From Nemopilema nomurai (Eukaryota; Cnidaria; Scyphozoa; Rhizostomeae; Rhizostomatidae): DNA of 64,000 bases. Of the stretch, positions 12,501-24,955 are shown one piece after another (the first letter of the stretch is position 1; each line of letters begins with the position of its first letter). The position numbers and the translations under genes are program-made. The stretch is from positions 688,483-752,482 of the forward strand of contig ML133427.1 in the NCBI GenBank assembly GCA_003864495.1. The letters run 5' to 3'. The notes beneath the pieces are model-generated. The model was given only the letters and a program-made list of their open reading frames with translations. It was not told where the DNA came from and did no database searches.

Positions 12501-15500
12501 CAAAAAGTGGCTGACTAGGAAGAGTGAGGTAAGAGTTGTAAACCTGCTTGATAAAACCTTCTTCTGTAAAGTTTGTCGATCGAAAGTTGCCAATGAGCAA
12601 AGGCCACCGTATATTGCAACATCATGAGCAGAGAGAACCTTTCGGGGAAGATTCAAAACAGTTAAGTCAAGGCATTTATTAAGAGTGGCAAGATTGGTCA
12701 AAAAGGTAAAACTTCGATGCAGTCTTATGTCTTAATATATACGATTGAACTGAATATGAGTTTGGTCAGAGAACAGAGTTTGATCAAAAGTCAGCTTAAT
12801 GGTAGCTGTGTTGGCACAGATGTAAGTTACTAAAATTGTACAACAACGAAACTAAAAGCAAAAGCTTTAAACCAAATTGTAAATGTATCCCAAACTGTTC
12901 CTTTTGGGTATTAAAACAAGAATTAATTGCATTACTGTAGCGGCTTCTATCAAAATTGAATCTCCAAATGAATAACAATAGAAAGTAACACCACGGATTA
13001 TCATTGGTGGGTTGATGATTAATCTGGTTTTTATTTGGGACATTGGGGTTTTGCTGGGTCACATAACACGCAGAGCGTATCACTGCTTGGCACAATGCGA
13101 TGGTGACACATCTCCGTGCATCATGTTACCCAGATATACTTGCGGTTGATTTCAAGATAAAATGACCTCGTTTAGCCGAATTAATTAAAAGCCGAACCTC
13201 CGAGAAGTCGAGATGGTCGAAAGAAGCTTGCAGGAAGAGTCTTGCAGCAGCCTTATATGATTTCTTTGCGAGTTCAGCCAAACCTGGCAGAGAAACAAGA
13301 TGATTAGCTTCAAAAGATCGTTTGAAAAAATAGAAAGAACAAAAATACGAATTGTCCCAACTGTCATAGCTGGGACATAATGAGAATTAAGCTATGTATA
13401 CTAGGGTAGTGACAAATGATGTGCAGAAATTACGAGAATTCAATGTTGACAACATTCACAGCAAAAGCAATATGTATGTAAATTAAAGGCGACTGTTTGT
13501 CATCTGTCATGAAGTACTGGATACGATGTGGGACTGAAAACATTTTTGGTATATAGAATACATACATCTATATCTTTGGTATAGTTGAAATTCCAACATA
13601 GACCCCTTCTATTGTATATACCTCACGCGCATACAGATTAGCCGGTACGGTACCAAGTACTTCAGGTCAGTTGCCTGATGTTCGCATTAAGCGTGAAAGT
13701 CTTGGATGCAACGTAGAACCGTCACCTTCTGCGTGCCACAAACGCGCACATACACAGAGAAAGGAGCTAATGCAAAAAAATAATTTATTCATTGTGTATT
13801 TACCTGCAGAACACTTCAGTTTTGAGATAAACCCTTGATTTGATGGTTTTTCCTTCTGCTGTTTGAAGAAACGGTTTGAGAATATAGAACAAGTCGAGAT
13901 GACAATAACCCAGTTTGAGGATACTGTTCAGACATGCAAGACTTGACTTATGCATCTCCGTTCTATGAAACGGGCTGCAGCCTTTTGTGGCTTTTTCAAC
14001 ACTTTAGAATTAGCAAAAATGTTAACGAGTGACGTAGCTGCTCGCAAAATGAAGGTCAGGAGCAGCCGAAGTAAACAAGGGCTACCCGTGGTACGACTAT
14101 GACGAAGAGGCTACGAAAATCGTGCATTTCTCTGGTGCAAGTAAGTGCAAATCAAGAAAGGCGATGTTGTTTTAAAAATTGTGAACTTTCTTCTTACAGA
14201 GAATAAAAGGTATGAAAATACCATTGGATTTGCTTTTGCCTCGCGTCGGCTTGCTAGTATTCGGTCTTTTTGAGATCTCGAGGAAAATATTATCACTGGT
14301 TGAAAAGCGTTTTGTGTGAATCCTTACCTCATTCAGGTCAGGTATGAGTTCCGCCTTGTTAACATACGTCTGAACATGAGCCCAGTTTGGAAGAAAAATG
14401 CTGACCTGTAATTGCAATTGATTGGAATAAGTCACAAATACCATAGCGTAAAATTTCGACTCAAGCTAAAACTTGAAAGGAAAATGGAAACCAATAGATA
14501 TCATGGTAAAAGGGAAATAAAATATTATTAGAGACTTCGAACACCATCACCGCTAACAACGATTGATGCATTGTCATTTATGCACTCAAGGGAATAAGGG
14601 AATTGGGTACGAACCTTGATACATTTTAAGCACATATTCATGGTATGTTTAGCGCTTACACAGTAATCCCGAGCACGAGAATAACACTTTAAAGCATTCC
14701 TGCCAAAGAAACATGTGAAAAAGGATAAGAAAGGGTTATGCAAGATACTCTATACTCGTATTGTGCAGCACTGTGCAGTATTTACTTGCGAATACAGATG
14801 AAAACATAACTGATAGGGAAAAATAAATGAATTGTCCTTATAAAACATGCAAAGAAAAAATCCGCAAATTCTTAGAATAAAAGCTTATCCTACAAATCAA
14901 CTTCAGCCAGATCCTCGTTTCACTTGAGCCAGCGAATGCATTTTGAACTTTAAATTCGTCAATTTGAAATCATGACTTCATTTCGTATCTAGCGGTCTGA
15001 GAATGTTTCAAGTTTTTGTTCCCCAATCTAAGTCACCAAAGAAACTCACGTTAAGTTACCACAGTCCAAGTAGTGGTCCCCAAGGTCATCATTCCCACGT
15101 CTAGAAGAAACAGACAATTAAAAGATTCCCCTTGAAAAACCTTAAGTGGGGCTGAAGTTTCTGCAAATTATCTTTACAAATACAGACAAACAGGCAAAAA
15201 GACAATGGATAACAAAGAAAAAGTGGATAAGCTTCATTTCCCTGTTGCTGGCTATAGGAAATGGGCAGAATCAAAACATCATCAAGAAAATATATGTTAT
15301 TAAGTTAAAGTTAAAGGTTCAAGATTACAGGACCTTAGTGGCGATTATCTGTGTACCATAAAAAATTAGCTTTGCGGAAATTAAATGATAAAAAATAAAT
15401 AGTGTTGAAAATGCAAATTATATTGATAAAAAAGTTGAACAAAGAGCATAAAAACTACCTGATACTTTCTTTGATTGAATTTGTTTTATAATATTTCAAA

Positions 15501-18500
15501 TCTGTTGACAATTTCTCAAGCTGAAAAGAAATTAAAATAATTGGCAAAAGTTACAACCATGCAGAGCAACAAGAATAGGATTGAGTCTTTTTATTATAAC
15601 CCTATTAACTTTGAGTAAAAATTCCTCTCTCAAAAGCTGAAGAAAAAATTACATATTTCATAGATGTCTTTAAAAATTGCTTCCATAAGGATAAATACAA
15701 GGTGAGTCTGGGAATGTCATCTGCAGCATAGTTATCTGTTCTTTTTCCCCCACGATAGCAGACAACTTACTTTTGATTGAGCTTTCTTTTCTGTTGTATC
15801 AATCCATGATTGATCCAATGCTGCAGTATAGCCCTGACCCTCTGGTGCAGACTCAACTGCCACTTGAGCACTGAAAAGATAACATCAAGGCAAGTTGAAA
15901 TGATAGCATTATAAATATAACAAAATAAACTGCAGGCATATAGGTATAACCAATGTCATCAATAAAAAATAGATCATACTATAACTTTATAGTCAATACT
16001 CAACTTTCAGCACATTTTCAAATTTACTCTGAAACTAAAGAATGACCGAAAGCAGAAACTTATTTATCTTTAACCCAGAAAATAAAGAGCTTGTGTTTAA
16101 ATCTATGAACAGTTTGATCATGAAGAAAGACTTTCCGAATGCCTTTTACAATCTAAAATGTCTAAATAATGACAATTTAATGCTCATGTTGAAATATTGC
16201 CACAAATGCATATAAATAAAGTGATAATATGTGATAACATTCTGATATATATCAGCCAAGATTGAAGCTGCATCTATAACCTGCGTATGTATTGTGTATA
16301 CTCAATACATAGAATGGATTCATGTAAGTACTTAATGCATTTTACTATCAGTACCTTGCATCAGCTAATTTTCTTGCTATTTCTTTGTACATGTCTAGAT
16401 TGTGCGTTGTTTTCACTGCAGCTGATGCCAATCTAGGAACAAAACGCAGACTCAATACTTACTTCTAACATCAAAATAAAACTTGAGTAAACAAATAGAT
16501 CAAGTTCAAGCCAACGAGCAGCAGAAAACATATTAGACCACAAGCTTGGTCAAAAATGAAATGACTGAAGTTAAAGAGATGGTCATAAAATGCAAAATAA
16601 AACCAATTTGGTTGATGGGATGGTGTGCCCTGCATGACTACACTTCCCTACACACAACAGGGAGACTCCAAAATATGCAAATACTTCTAAGTGCAAAATT
16701 TATTACAAAAACATATATGACAATGAACTATAAAATGTATGAATATTTGCTTGGTAAAAGGTATGCAATGTAAACCTGCTTTAAAAGCTTTCAGGTGTTA
16801 TATATAGAGAGTTAAATGTCAAAAGCTAACCAAATATGTGACATTTTCATTATATGCGACACTAATGCCTCTAGATGAAAGGGTATTTACCTTAAGGCAT
16901 CGACAGCTAAACTTGGACAATGGTTCGCAATAAACAGCAAACGCTGCAGCTTAGTGATCCCCTTGTAACTTAATGCGTACACATCTAAATCCTTTTAGAT
17001 AATAAAGATTAGAGCATTAGAGCATTGAAATGAAAAGAAATCTTTTGATACCATTTGTAAATGTAAACTTGTAAAAGAAAAGCTTTAAAAATGAATAAAT
17101 TAGAGTGTATTGTAGCAATGTTTAATCATTATGTAACACAACCATTAAACTATGCAATATTAAATGATTTCTTGATAATGTACCTGATTGTTATGCAAAT
17201 GAGAATAGTGACCTGCTATTTTAAAATCTATGATATCATTTATTATTCAAATAAATTTATCTTATCATATTCTGAGCTAAAACACAAGGCTTTAAAAATA
17301 AAGAACATGTAATAGATTACATAACAGCAGCACAGATGAAGCAATCATTTCCAAACAAAAATAGCATGCACAAAGCATCTTGAATAGTGGCCTGAAAGCT
17401 TCCCATATTTGAAAGGCACAACACACTCTAGGCTTCTATCCCACATTGGGTTTGATGTGACAAGACTTTACTAAATAAATTTATTCTTACATAAACAAAT
17501 CAGTTGTAAGTCTGACTACATTTCATGAAGGCCAAAGCATTCAATTAATGAGAAATGATGGGACTCAAGAGCCTTATAGAAGTAAAGTCACTTGTTGAAA
17601 AAATTACCAGATTTTATATTTTAAGGCATATATGATTGCCAATATGTGTGGCTTCATGTCTACCTAAAAATCCTTGAATAGGTAATTCATTATCATCCTC
17701 TTTTTTATTGCTTGAGAAGCTCCATGTGTCATTTTTAACAAAATAACTTCCATTGTAAATTAAACCCCCCTTATTTAGAGTACAGGACATGCAAACATCT
17801 TCTGTAAATAACAGATTATATTGTTATTTATATTTAAGGGCTCAGGAACCTTAACCTTTTCTTTAATTAAGTGAATTATTAAACAAGGCATGATAATGAA
17901 ATAACAACAAATGATATAGAGCTGTGGCATTTCAATTCCCCTTTTTACATAATTCAAATAAACAGTCCAGGCATAACACATTAATTTCATTAAACTTCAT
18001 CCCTAGGGCCTTGATTTTAACCTAAAGCCATTAAATATGGTAATGACTTTAAACCAGTGAAGACAAACCATGCAAGAGCAAGAATAGAACAACCCATGCA
18101 AGAGCAAGAATAGAACAACCCATGCAAGAGCAAGAATAGAACAACCCAAAGGAACAATGTACCAGAACATCTTTAAGGAAAAATGCAAGTATGAAGCTGA
18201 TGTGTGTGATGAAATGAATGGGTTCAATACTTATATTTGGAATCTATTTACACTGTTTTTCTAACATTGTTTATCAGCAAAAATGAAAAAAGGTTTTATT
18301 ACCAATGTTGGAAATTCAACGACAAAGTTTTCCTCATGAGCCTCAACTTCATTATCAGGAATGTCAATCTGCATAGGCTCAATCGGGTTCTAAAAAGTGA
18401 ATCCAAACTCAGTCGATAGTGTATAAAAACTGTAGAAAATAAGTCAATGGAACAGCCTAAAACATGCAAGTTGCTTTAACTCGCCCATGATTGCCAATTT

Positions 18501-18914
18501 CGAGGCAATGAGAGAGAAAATAACCTATGTTTCATGTAATAAATATAACATTTAATTATTAGCGATGATCCAATAACACTAATTATCAGTTTAAAGAAAC
18601 TAAGCCATTTAATTAAAAGACACACATATGTATCATTAAAACAATCAAATGTATAACAAAGCTTTTAATACTGCAGATTAATTAAACAAATTTTCTCCAA
18701 TTCTGTAAAGATGTCGGATAATGTTTCAATTACAAGCAAAACTACAGTTTGTATGTTGGTTTCATAACCTTTTGAGAAGCTTCTACCGTCAAAATGTGTC
18801 CACACACCATGGAATGCATAAACAACGACAGTATGAACCAAAAATTGTCTCCATGAAGAAAGTTTATAGAAAATTACATACCGCATCTAAGTTGCGAAAG
18901 TTCGGAAGAGGCAT
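9505..18914 (-). CDS. GPS1: COP9 signalosome complex subunit 1 (CSN1), 16 coding exons
   Basis: Scaffold subunit of the COP9 signalosome, which removes NEDD8 from cullins. Minus-strand exons: 18882-18914, 18303-18389, 16891-16991, 16355-16432, 15771-15870, 15459-15520, 15050-15100, 14615-14699, 14328-14405, 13804-13858, 13198-13283, 12544-12638, 11685-11790, 10606-10686, 9819-9956, 9505-9618. All have GT/AG borders and phases join in frame to about 449 residues. Landmarks match animal CSN1 in order: MPLP start, [62 protein letters not shown], then the PCI winged helix ([28 protein letters not shown]). The model ends LLLHQDF-stop, about 40 residues short of human CSN1. A donor at 9532 could instead lead to a last exon not found. 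Introns hold a 39-bp minisatellite and a 26-bp triplication but no other gene. Confidence 0.96.
11083..11396. repeat. 39-bp minisatellite, about 8 copies, in a CSN1 intron
   Basis: The unit GCGAAGATTTGAAGGAGCAG plus 19 further bases repeats about eight times between CSN1 exons 10606-10686 and 11685-11790. The unit is 39 bp (13 codons) and lacks stops in several frames, which yields long spurious open frames on both strands. It interrupts no exon, and its codon content resembles nothing conserved. Confidence 0.93.
18069..18146. repeat. 26-bp tandem triplication in CSN1 intron 2
   Basis: Three perfect or nearly perfect 26-bp units begin CATGCAAGAGCAAGAATAGA at 18069, 18095 and 18121, inside the intron between the exons at 16891-16991 and 18303-18389. 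Confidence 0.92.
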
Positions 18915-19698
18915 CTTCGAGACCTAAACTACGAATCCATTTATTGTGTTGTAGGTTAGCAAAGCTTGTAGGCCCACATCCGAAGGACTGATATAGAAAC
19001 TGAGAACGAGGCTGCGTTTGACTGCTTTCTGCCTTTCGCTCCTTCGGCACCCTGTGTTAAGTGTCAATATGACACATTGACTTTTTGCTGTTGGATGATG
19101 CCTTCGTTCTCATCAAATATTAATTGTTTATGTATGTATAGCAATTTGTCAGTACATCAACATTCAACAGACATCCATGCAACTTTCAACAGATTCTCAT
19201 GACCAGACAAATGAGTCCCTACATATATGTAAAGTGCTTTAAACGAGGCTTTGAGGCAAGACAGACGATGCAAATGCACCATGAGATAGTCAAAATTGCA
19301 AAAAAAATATTTTAAAAAAGTAGCTTCATTTCTCTTTCATTTTAGAAAAAAGCAAACGCTAGATGTGAGTCGATAGAAAGGGGGACGTATCAAGTTTCAG
19401 AATGGCAATCAATGATCGGAAGAAAACGATCCTTGGAAAATAAACACAAAAAGGCACTTATTTCTTTTTATTGCCAAGAAACTACAAAACAAAGACAACA
19501 GAAGTACCTAGCATCATAAACAAAGAACATGTTATGGCATGACAAAAAATTTTATCTTATGCTGATAAAAGAAGTTAACATAAATACATAATCGATACCG
19601 TTGACACATTATTCAAAGACAATTATGTAATTTAGAAATAGAACTATTTCGTTTTACTCTATTCCAATGCCATTCAATCTCTCACGGGCTGGACTGAT
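18915..19698. other. CSN1 upstream region and 3' flank of SGNH-like copy 1
   Basis: The segment between the CSN1 start codon and the stop of the next minus-strand gene holds the presumed CSN1 5' UTR and promoter. I see no clear TATA box, CpG cluster or conserved element. AATAAA-type and A-rich stretches near 19440 and 19560 would suit polyadenylation of neighbouring transcripts but are not diagnostic. Confidence 0.45.
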
Positions 19699-21201
19699 TC
19701 AAAACGAGACTGGTGTCTTTAATCGGTCTATGATAACAGCACAAAGATTGCATCCCCCGGTTTCTGTGTAAACTGACAAAGTTTGATCCCCGGCTGCAGC
19801 TGATCCAAGCTCAACCAAAATCGTCCCAGCCCTTTTTTCGCTAGATGTATCAGCTCGAGCAGTCCTTTCACCCGCAGTTCCTTCATTCAGAACAAACCTA
19901 ACTCGCCCACCATAAGGTTTATTCCTCACCGTAACAGAAATCTGTGACAAAGTATTGCTGCTAGGAACCGTGAACTTAAGCCTAAGGGAGCTACCAATGG
20001 TTTTTGTTACGTACCCCCCTGTGGAATCATGACGGTCTTCAGGAGCGAATTTCCATGGTGATTTCCTCAAGACTGTGAAACCTTTATTAAGCAGTACGGG
20101 TAAGCTCTCCAGCGAATACTTTGGGAGATTCCAAGGCCCAGAGCTAATGGAAGAGAAGCATTTTGATTCACTGTCAATTTCCTCCTTGGTCATAAAAACT
20201 GGCTCCGGTAGCCATGGTTGCGTGGTGTTATTGGAAATAAAGCCATCATCAACGACCAAACTTGTTCCACCTTGGACATTTACATATCTGGGGTAAATTT
20301 GTTTATTCGATAGTTTCTTCAACTCGTGTAAAATATTTCTCTTGAAATAGTTGATCAATGCATATGCCATTTGGGCATGGCCAGTAGCCTTGGGATGATT
20401 TCTGCGGAACAGTCTTCCATGATCTCTTGTCAAATTTACTTTCCTGCAATACCACAAGAGGTTCTCCCATCTTAGAGAAGTAGAAGAATAGGTTTTTGCT
20501 ACTTTATCAACAACTTTTTGCATCTCCCCTTTTCCTTCTATTTTTTTCACGGCATTTGAGACAACATACTTTCGCCTGGCAAAGTTTACAAACGTTAGTC
20601 CAGGTCTAGATTGCAAAGACAATATGTCCCTTGTAAACTTTTCGACCACCTTTCCATACTTATAGGAAACTTGATCGTTGATGGCGAATTCCCAAGTAAC
20701 AAAATCGAATTTTTCGTCTGTATTTACATATTCCTGCCAGCAATGTCCAAAATACGTTGTCCCAACTCCACCAACGGCAAGAACCTTTCTCTGCATGTAA
20801 CTGCCAGTAACTGCTCCGATCGTTTTGTTCCACCAATCAGCAAGAGCATAATGATAAGTAAGCTTTAAATTGTCCTTCCCTAAATCCGCCCCTAATGTAG
20901 ACGAACCACCTAGCACAAACATGTTGACGCTTTTCCCTTGGATAGCAGAGTCTAGCATGCGCTGTATTCTTTCAACTGTCATGTCCCCATCGACTGCTAT
21001 TCCGTGTTTCAAACAGCTCTCATTTAGCAGCAGTGAGTCCAAGTCAGGAAACATATTTTTGTAAGTCCAAAGGGATGTCGTGTCTTTGGAAACTTGGTCA
21101 AATATGTCATCGATGATAGCTCCAACGGCAGCATTTATCAAAAGAGATAGAAATAGTAACAGGCCAATCATATCTGGTTCGCGCTTCTGAATGCTCTGCA
21201 T
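19699..21201 (-). CDS. Secreted SGNH-hydrolase-like protein, copy 1 (intact, single exon)
   Basis: A 500-residue uninterrupted frame. A hydrophobic segment at about residues 11-28 looks like a signal peptide; Met11 is an alternative start giving a shorter leader. SGNH blocks can be read: block I GGSST (Ser100), block II GGVGTTYF (144-151), block III EFAIND (Asn175), block V NHPKATGHAQ (His269). The Asp normally three residues before the block V His is Arg here. A C-terminal region with DSTGG, FTVP, VRNKPYGGRVRF and GGCNLCAVII, rich in predicted beta strands, follows; it is shared by all three local copies. The SGNH fold covers esterases and acyl- or acetyl-transfer enzymes, many acting on carbohydrate. 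The substrate here is unknown, and loss of the Asp makes activity uncertain. Intronless structure contrasts with the intron-rich neighbours. Confidence 0.85.
   Translation of the reverse strand: MQSIQKREPDMIGLLLFLSLLINAAVGAIIDDIFDQVSKDTTSLWTYKNMFPDLDSLLLNESCLKHGIAVDGDMTVERIQRMLDSAIQGKSVNMFVLGGSSTLGADLGKDNLKLTYHYALADWWNKTIGAVTGSYMQRKVLAVGGVGTTYFGHCWQEYVNTDEKFDFVTWEFAINDQVSYKYGKVVEKFTRDILSLQSRPGLTFVNFARRKYVVSNAVKKIEGKGEMQKVVDKVAKTYSSTSLRWENLLWYCRKVNLTRDHGRLFRRNHPKATGHAQMAYALINYFKRNILHELKKLSNKQIYPRYVNVQGGTSLVVDDGFISNNTTQPWLPEPVFMTKEEIDSESKCFSSISSGPWNLPKYSLESLPVLLNKGFTVLRKSPWKFAPEDRHDSTGGYVTKTIGSSLRLKFTVPSSNTLSQISVTVRNKPYGGRVRFVLNEGTAGERTARADTSSEKRAGTILVELGSAAAGDQTLSVYTETGGCNLCAVIIDRLKTPVSF
20677..21062 (-). 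repeat. Near-identical tract shared with 24407-24792
   Basis: This stretch of SGNH-like copy 1 aligns without gaps to copy 2 at an offset of 3730 bp. I count nine mismatches in about 385 bp, mostly synonymous. Flanking coding sequence differs at many positions immediately outside. The tract spans the codons for roughly residues 47-176, including blocks I, II and III. Recent gene conversion is the simplest reading. Confidence 0.85.
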
Positions 21202-23447
21202 GTTGAACTATCAACTTGAAGACCAAAATTTAGTGACGATAGCAAAGCAACGTAAACGTTGTTTATTCGTAATCGATCCTTTCACCTGTTGTTCCTCGAC
21301 ACCTTCATATTGACTTGTTTGTGCTGCATTGAGTTTTCCAGCTGTTTGCAAGAATGCACATCGGAAACTTGACGCATTGATTATAGACACCCAGGCTGAT
21401 AAGCATTCAAATGCAAATGAAGAGAGGGTAGTTTTGGTGCGACTCCAGCACTTGCATGCTTTTGAGAACAGAACTTATAGTCAGCTTAGTTTCTTGGCTC
21501 TGCAAACACGTATGGAAATCAATTGGAAGTCATGCGTTCCATTGCAGAAGAAACTTAGTGCACACCCTTCTTTTTCTAATGCAACAGACTTGACACGCAT
21601 GCTCTCCCTAATCCAAATAATCTTCACTTTTCCAACAAAGTGCCTGAGAAAGGTTTTATAGTATTCGCATTGTATATTTGCCATCAAAATTACTAGGTGA
21701 TGTTAGATGCTTGTGACATAGTCTCCCGCATGATGACGTAGCCGTTGGGCGTGGCTCAACCAAGCCTTGGTAGTCAACACCCATTGCCTTTTTGTTTGTA
21801 CCTAGATTATCTCATCTAGTGCAGCTGGATTTCCCCTTCATAGTTTATTTTCTATTGTTGCTAAAGGAGACGGCATATAGCTAGCTAATTCCAACTACTT
21901 GAAGTAAGGTATGAACCAGCCTTTATTAAAGAGCCTTTGAGGTAGATAATTAAAAAGCTTGGGATTCGAACGGCGTTTTCAAATAACATTTATAGGACAA
22001 GAACACCAGCATGCTATCTCACTGCGGGCACCAATGTATAGCTCATTTCCCATGTAATCCAATCCAAGTTTTGTCGATTACTGTTAGTGATAAAAGAGGA
22101 CGTATATTTTGCGGAAAATTTGAAGCCTTTTAAATTTTCCAGGATATATATAGACTAGGACATAGCTAGCAATGAGGCGAAGTAGAATCAGAGACGAAAA
22201 TAGCCTATTGCAATTTACAGGAGAAATCATAATACTTCTTCAGTGAGTTGGCAACAAGGTAACAAATTGTTGCTGTTCTTGTTTATGTTCCCTTGATCTT
22301 CATCTAAGTGTCCGGTTGTCTTTATCATTGGTGGAACCTATCAGTTACCAAAGACATCTGTACTTGTCTTGACAAGAGAGGGGCCAATTAGCAACATAAC
22401 AATAGCAAAACTGAGCCCTTTTACCGAAGGCAGGGGTAAGCCGCCCCATTGCCCCCTGTTCCGGGCGCCCCTATCGATGATGGACAGACAAGCGATGGAA
22501 AGGTTAGCAATTTTCCGTTTCTTTATGCTCACTCTCGTCCTCTATCAGATATATAGGTTCGTCTTCGTTGCAGCCTCAATACGGATTGAGACCCAGAGAG
22601 TGCAATGCATGCAATTTCAAAAACTATCTTGATACTTCGACTGTTATAGAAACCAGGTTAAGATCTTTTTGCCAGTGCGACGTGTGTTGTGGAACACGCA
22701 AGTCCTAAAAGCACTACAGGATGCAAATGATGCAGAAGGGTTGCGTCGTAAACAGGTGCTTTGCAAAGATACCCATGAAAACATCTTTGAACTTGGAACG
22801 CTGTGTCTCAACGTTTTCCAGTTTGACGATAAGCTACGTCTAGTCTTTCCATTGTCTTTGTTTTTCTATGCGTTTCTAGTATTAGTCAGCTGAATTCAGT
22901 CATATGTAGTATTTGTGAAATGAAAGGTTCGTAATAGTGCAGGACTCTTCTGTTTCTTTCGAAGAATTTTTTGCAAGATATATGAGTTACTTCTATTACT
23001 ACAGGATCCACTTACAGAAACTAAAATTGCCCAGAATGCTATAGCACTCTTCTACATGTCTTCGATATCAAGTTAAAGTATTATGTATACCTATTTTAAT
23101 TATCACATTAGGAAAATGTTTGGTACAAAATTTAAACAACTCTTTGTTAGTATTGCAGCGTTTCTTGTAGCAACACAGCTAAAATGTAGATTACATTAAT
23201 AATGATGCTTTTGAAAAGAAGTGCTTCCATTATTCCGCACTTGTTCACTTCATCTTAACACGTTTGCTAAAATTGTTAAGTCGATCATCTTTACTAGTTT
23301 TCAGGTAACTTGAAGAGATTGCCTTCTTTTGAAAAGTTTACTTTGCCAATTTACAAAATATGTTTCCTAATTTTTTACATACAAGATTTCGATACAAAAT
23401 CCGACTGACTCATACAACCTGGTTCAATATCTGAAGAAGGTCCAAAA
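21202..23447. other. Interval between SGNH-like copies 1 and 2
   Basis: No conserved gene is recognised. Short open frames at 21329-21661 (plus) and 22341-22632 (both strands) lack any motif I know. A tRNA-like B box lies near 21961. The rest is AT-rich non-coding sequence. Confidence 0.5.
21955..22035 (-). repeat. Degenerate tRNA-like sequence, possible SINE remnant
   Basis: On the minus strand GCCGTTCGAATCCC resembles a tRNA B box with one mismatch, and a weak A-box-like stretch lies about 50 bp upstream. The acceptor stem does not pair, so this is not a functional tRNA gene. A similar arrangement occurs at about 61876-61955. Confidence 0.3.
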
Positions 23448-24955
23448 TCAGTCTATAATGATAGCACACAGATTACACCCCCCGGTTTCCGTGTAAACTG
23501 ATAGCGTTTGGTCACCAGTAGCAACCGGTCCAAGCTCAATTGAATTCGTCCCAGCCTTCTTTCTTTCAGATGTATCAGCGTGCACAAGCCTCTCGTTCCC
23601 AGTTCCTTCATTCAAAACGAACCGAACTCGTCCACCAAAGTATTTATTTCTCACAGTGACAGAAATTTGTGACAAAGTAAGAGCATTGCTTTTAGGAACT
23701 GTAAATTTCACCTTGAGGTGACTACCAGAGTCTGTTGTTATATACCCCCCTGTGGAATCATGGCGCTCTTCAGGAGAGGAATCCCATAATGATTCCTTCA
23801 AGACTGTGAAACCTTTATTAAGCATTACGGGCAAACCCCGCAGCGGATGCTTTGGGGGATTCCCTGGACCTGGGCTAATGGAAGTGAAGCATTTCGACAG
23901 AGTATTAGCTTCTTCCTTGGTCATAAAAACCGGCTCCGGTAGCAGCGACGGTATGGCATTGTTAGCATACAATCCGGCATTGACAGCAGAGTTTGTTGTT
24001 GCTGTTGGAGTCATGTACCCAGCATACATCTGTCGGGTCGACGATTTCTTTAACCCGCTCAAAATGCTTTTCTTGAAATAGTTGATCAGTATAAATGCCA
24101 CTTGTGCATGACCAATCGCCTTTGGGTGATTCTTGTGAAACAATTTTTCAATATTCTTTTTCAAGTTTAAATCCTTACAGAAGCAAGTGACCTTTCCCAC
24201 CTGATGGAAGTGGATAGATAGTGCCTTGCCATGTTATCCACAGTCTTCGCTTCATCTTCGTGTCTCTTGCATTTGTCTTTGGCAGTGGAAGCTATCTTGC
24301 CTTTGCTTGCAAAATTAACGAACATCAATCCAGGCCTAGATTGCATAGACAAGATATCCCTGGCAAACCTTTCGACTGCCTTATCGTACTGCAGTGAATC
24401 TGGGTCATTGATGGCGAATTCCCAAGTAACAAAATCGAATTTTTCGTCTGTATTTACATATTCTTGCCAGCAATGTCCAAAATACGTTGTCCCAACTCCA
24501 CCAACGGCTACAACCTTTCTCTGCATATAACTGCCAGTAACTGCTCCGATCGTTTTGTTCCACCAATCAGCAAGAGCATAATGATAAGTAAGTTTTAAAT
24601 TGTCCTTTCCTAAATCTGCCCCTAATGTAGACGAACCACCTAGCACAAACATGTTGACGCTTTTCCCTTGGATAGCAGAGTCTAGCATGCGCTGTATTCT
24701 TTCAACTGTCATGTCTCCATCGACTGCTATTCCGTGTTTCAAACAGCTCTCATTTAGCAGCAGTGAGTCCAAGTCAGGAAACATACTTTTGTAAGTCCAA
24801 AGCGACGTAATGTCTTTGGAAATGGCATCAACTACCGCATCAATATTTGTTCCATTGACCACCCTTATGAAAACGATAAAAAACATCATCAGGGCAAAAT
24901 CCCACGCATTAAGCTTTGTGCTTCTTTTCATTTTGCTCTCCTTTCCTGAAATCAA
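23448..24955 (-). pseudogene. SGNH-hydrolase-like copy 2, frameshifted
   Basis: Homologous to copy 1 end to end but split into two frames: the N-terminal part at 24167-24955 and the C-terminal part at 23448-24200. It begins with a signal-peptide-like segment, keeps block I GGSST, block II GGVGTTYF, block III EFAIND and block V NHPKAIGHAQ, and ends GGCNLCAIIID. Aligned with copy 1 (TSLRWENLLWYC versus TSIRWERSLASC), the break is one missing base near 24180. An alternative is a 47-nt intron at 24132-24178 (donor GTAAGG, acceptor CACAAG) whose removal would restore frame just before NHPK, but other introns here are far longer. The block V position -3 is His, so the usual Asp is missing here too. 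Pseudogene, assembly error or tiny intron are all possible. Confidence 0.7.

Noticed and set aside
20870..21064. Plus-strand 64-codon frame, nearly duplicated at 24600-24794
   Set aside because: It is antisense to the conserved block I region of the SGNH-like genes; its duplication simply reflects the shared tract.
21955..22035. Functional tRNA gene
   Set aside because: B box has a mismatch and the acceptor stem and anticodon arm do not fold.
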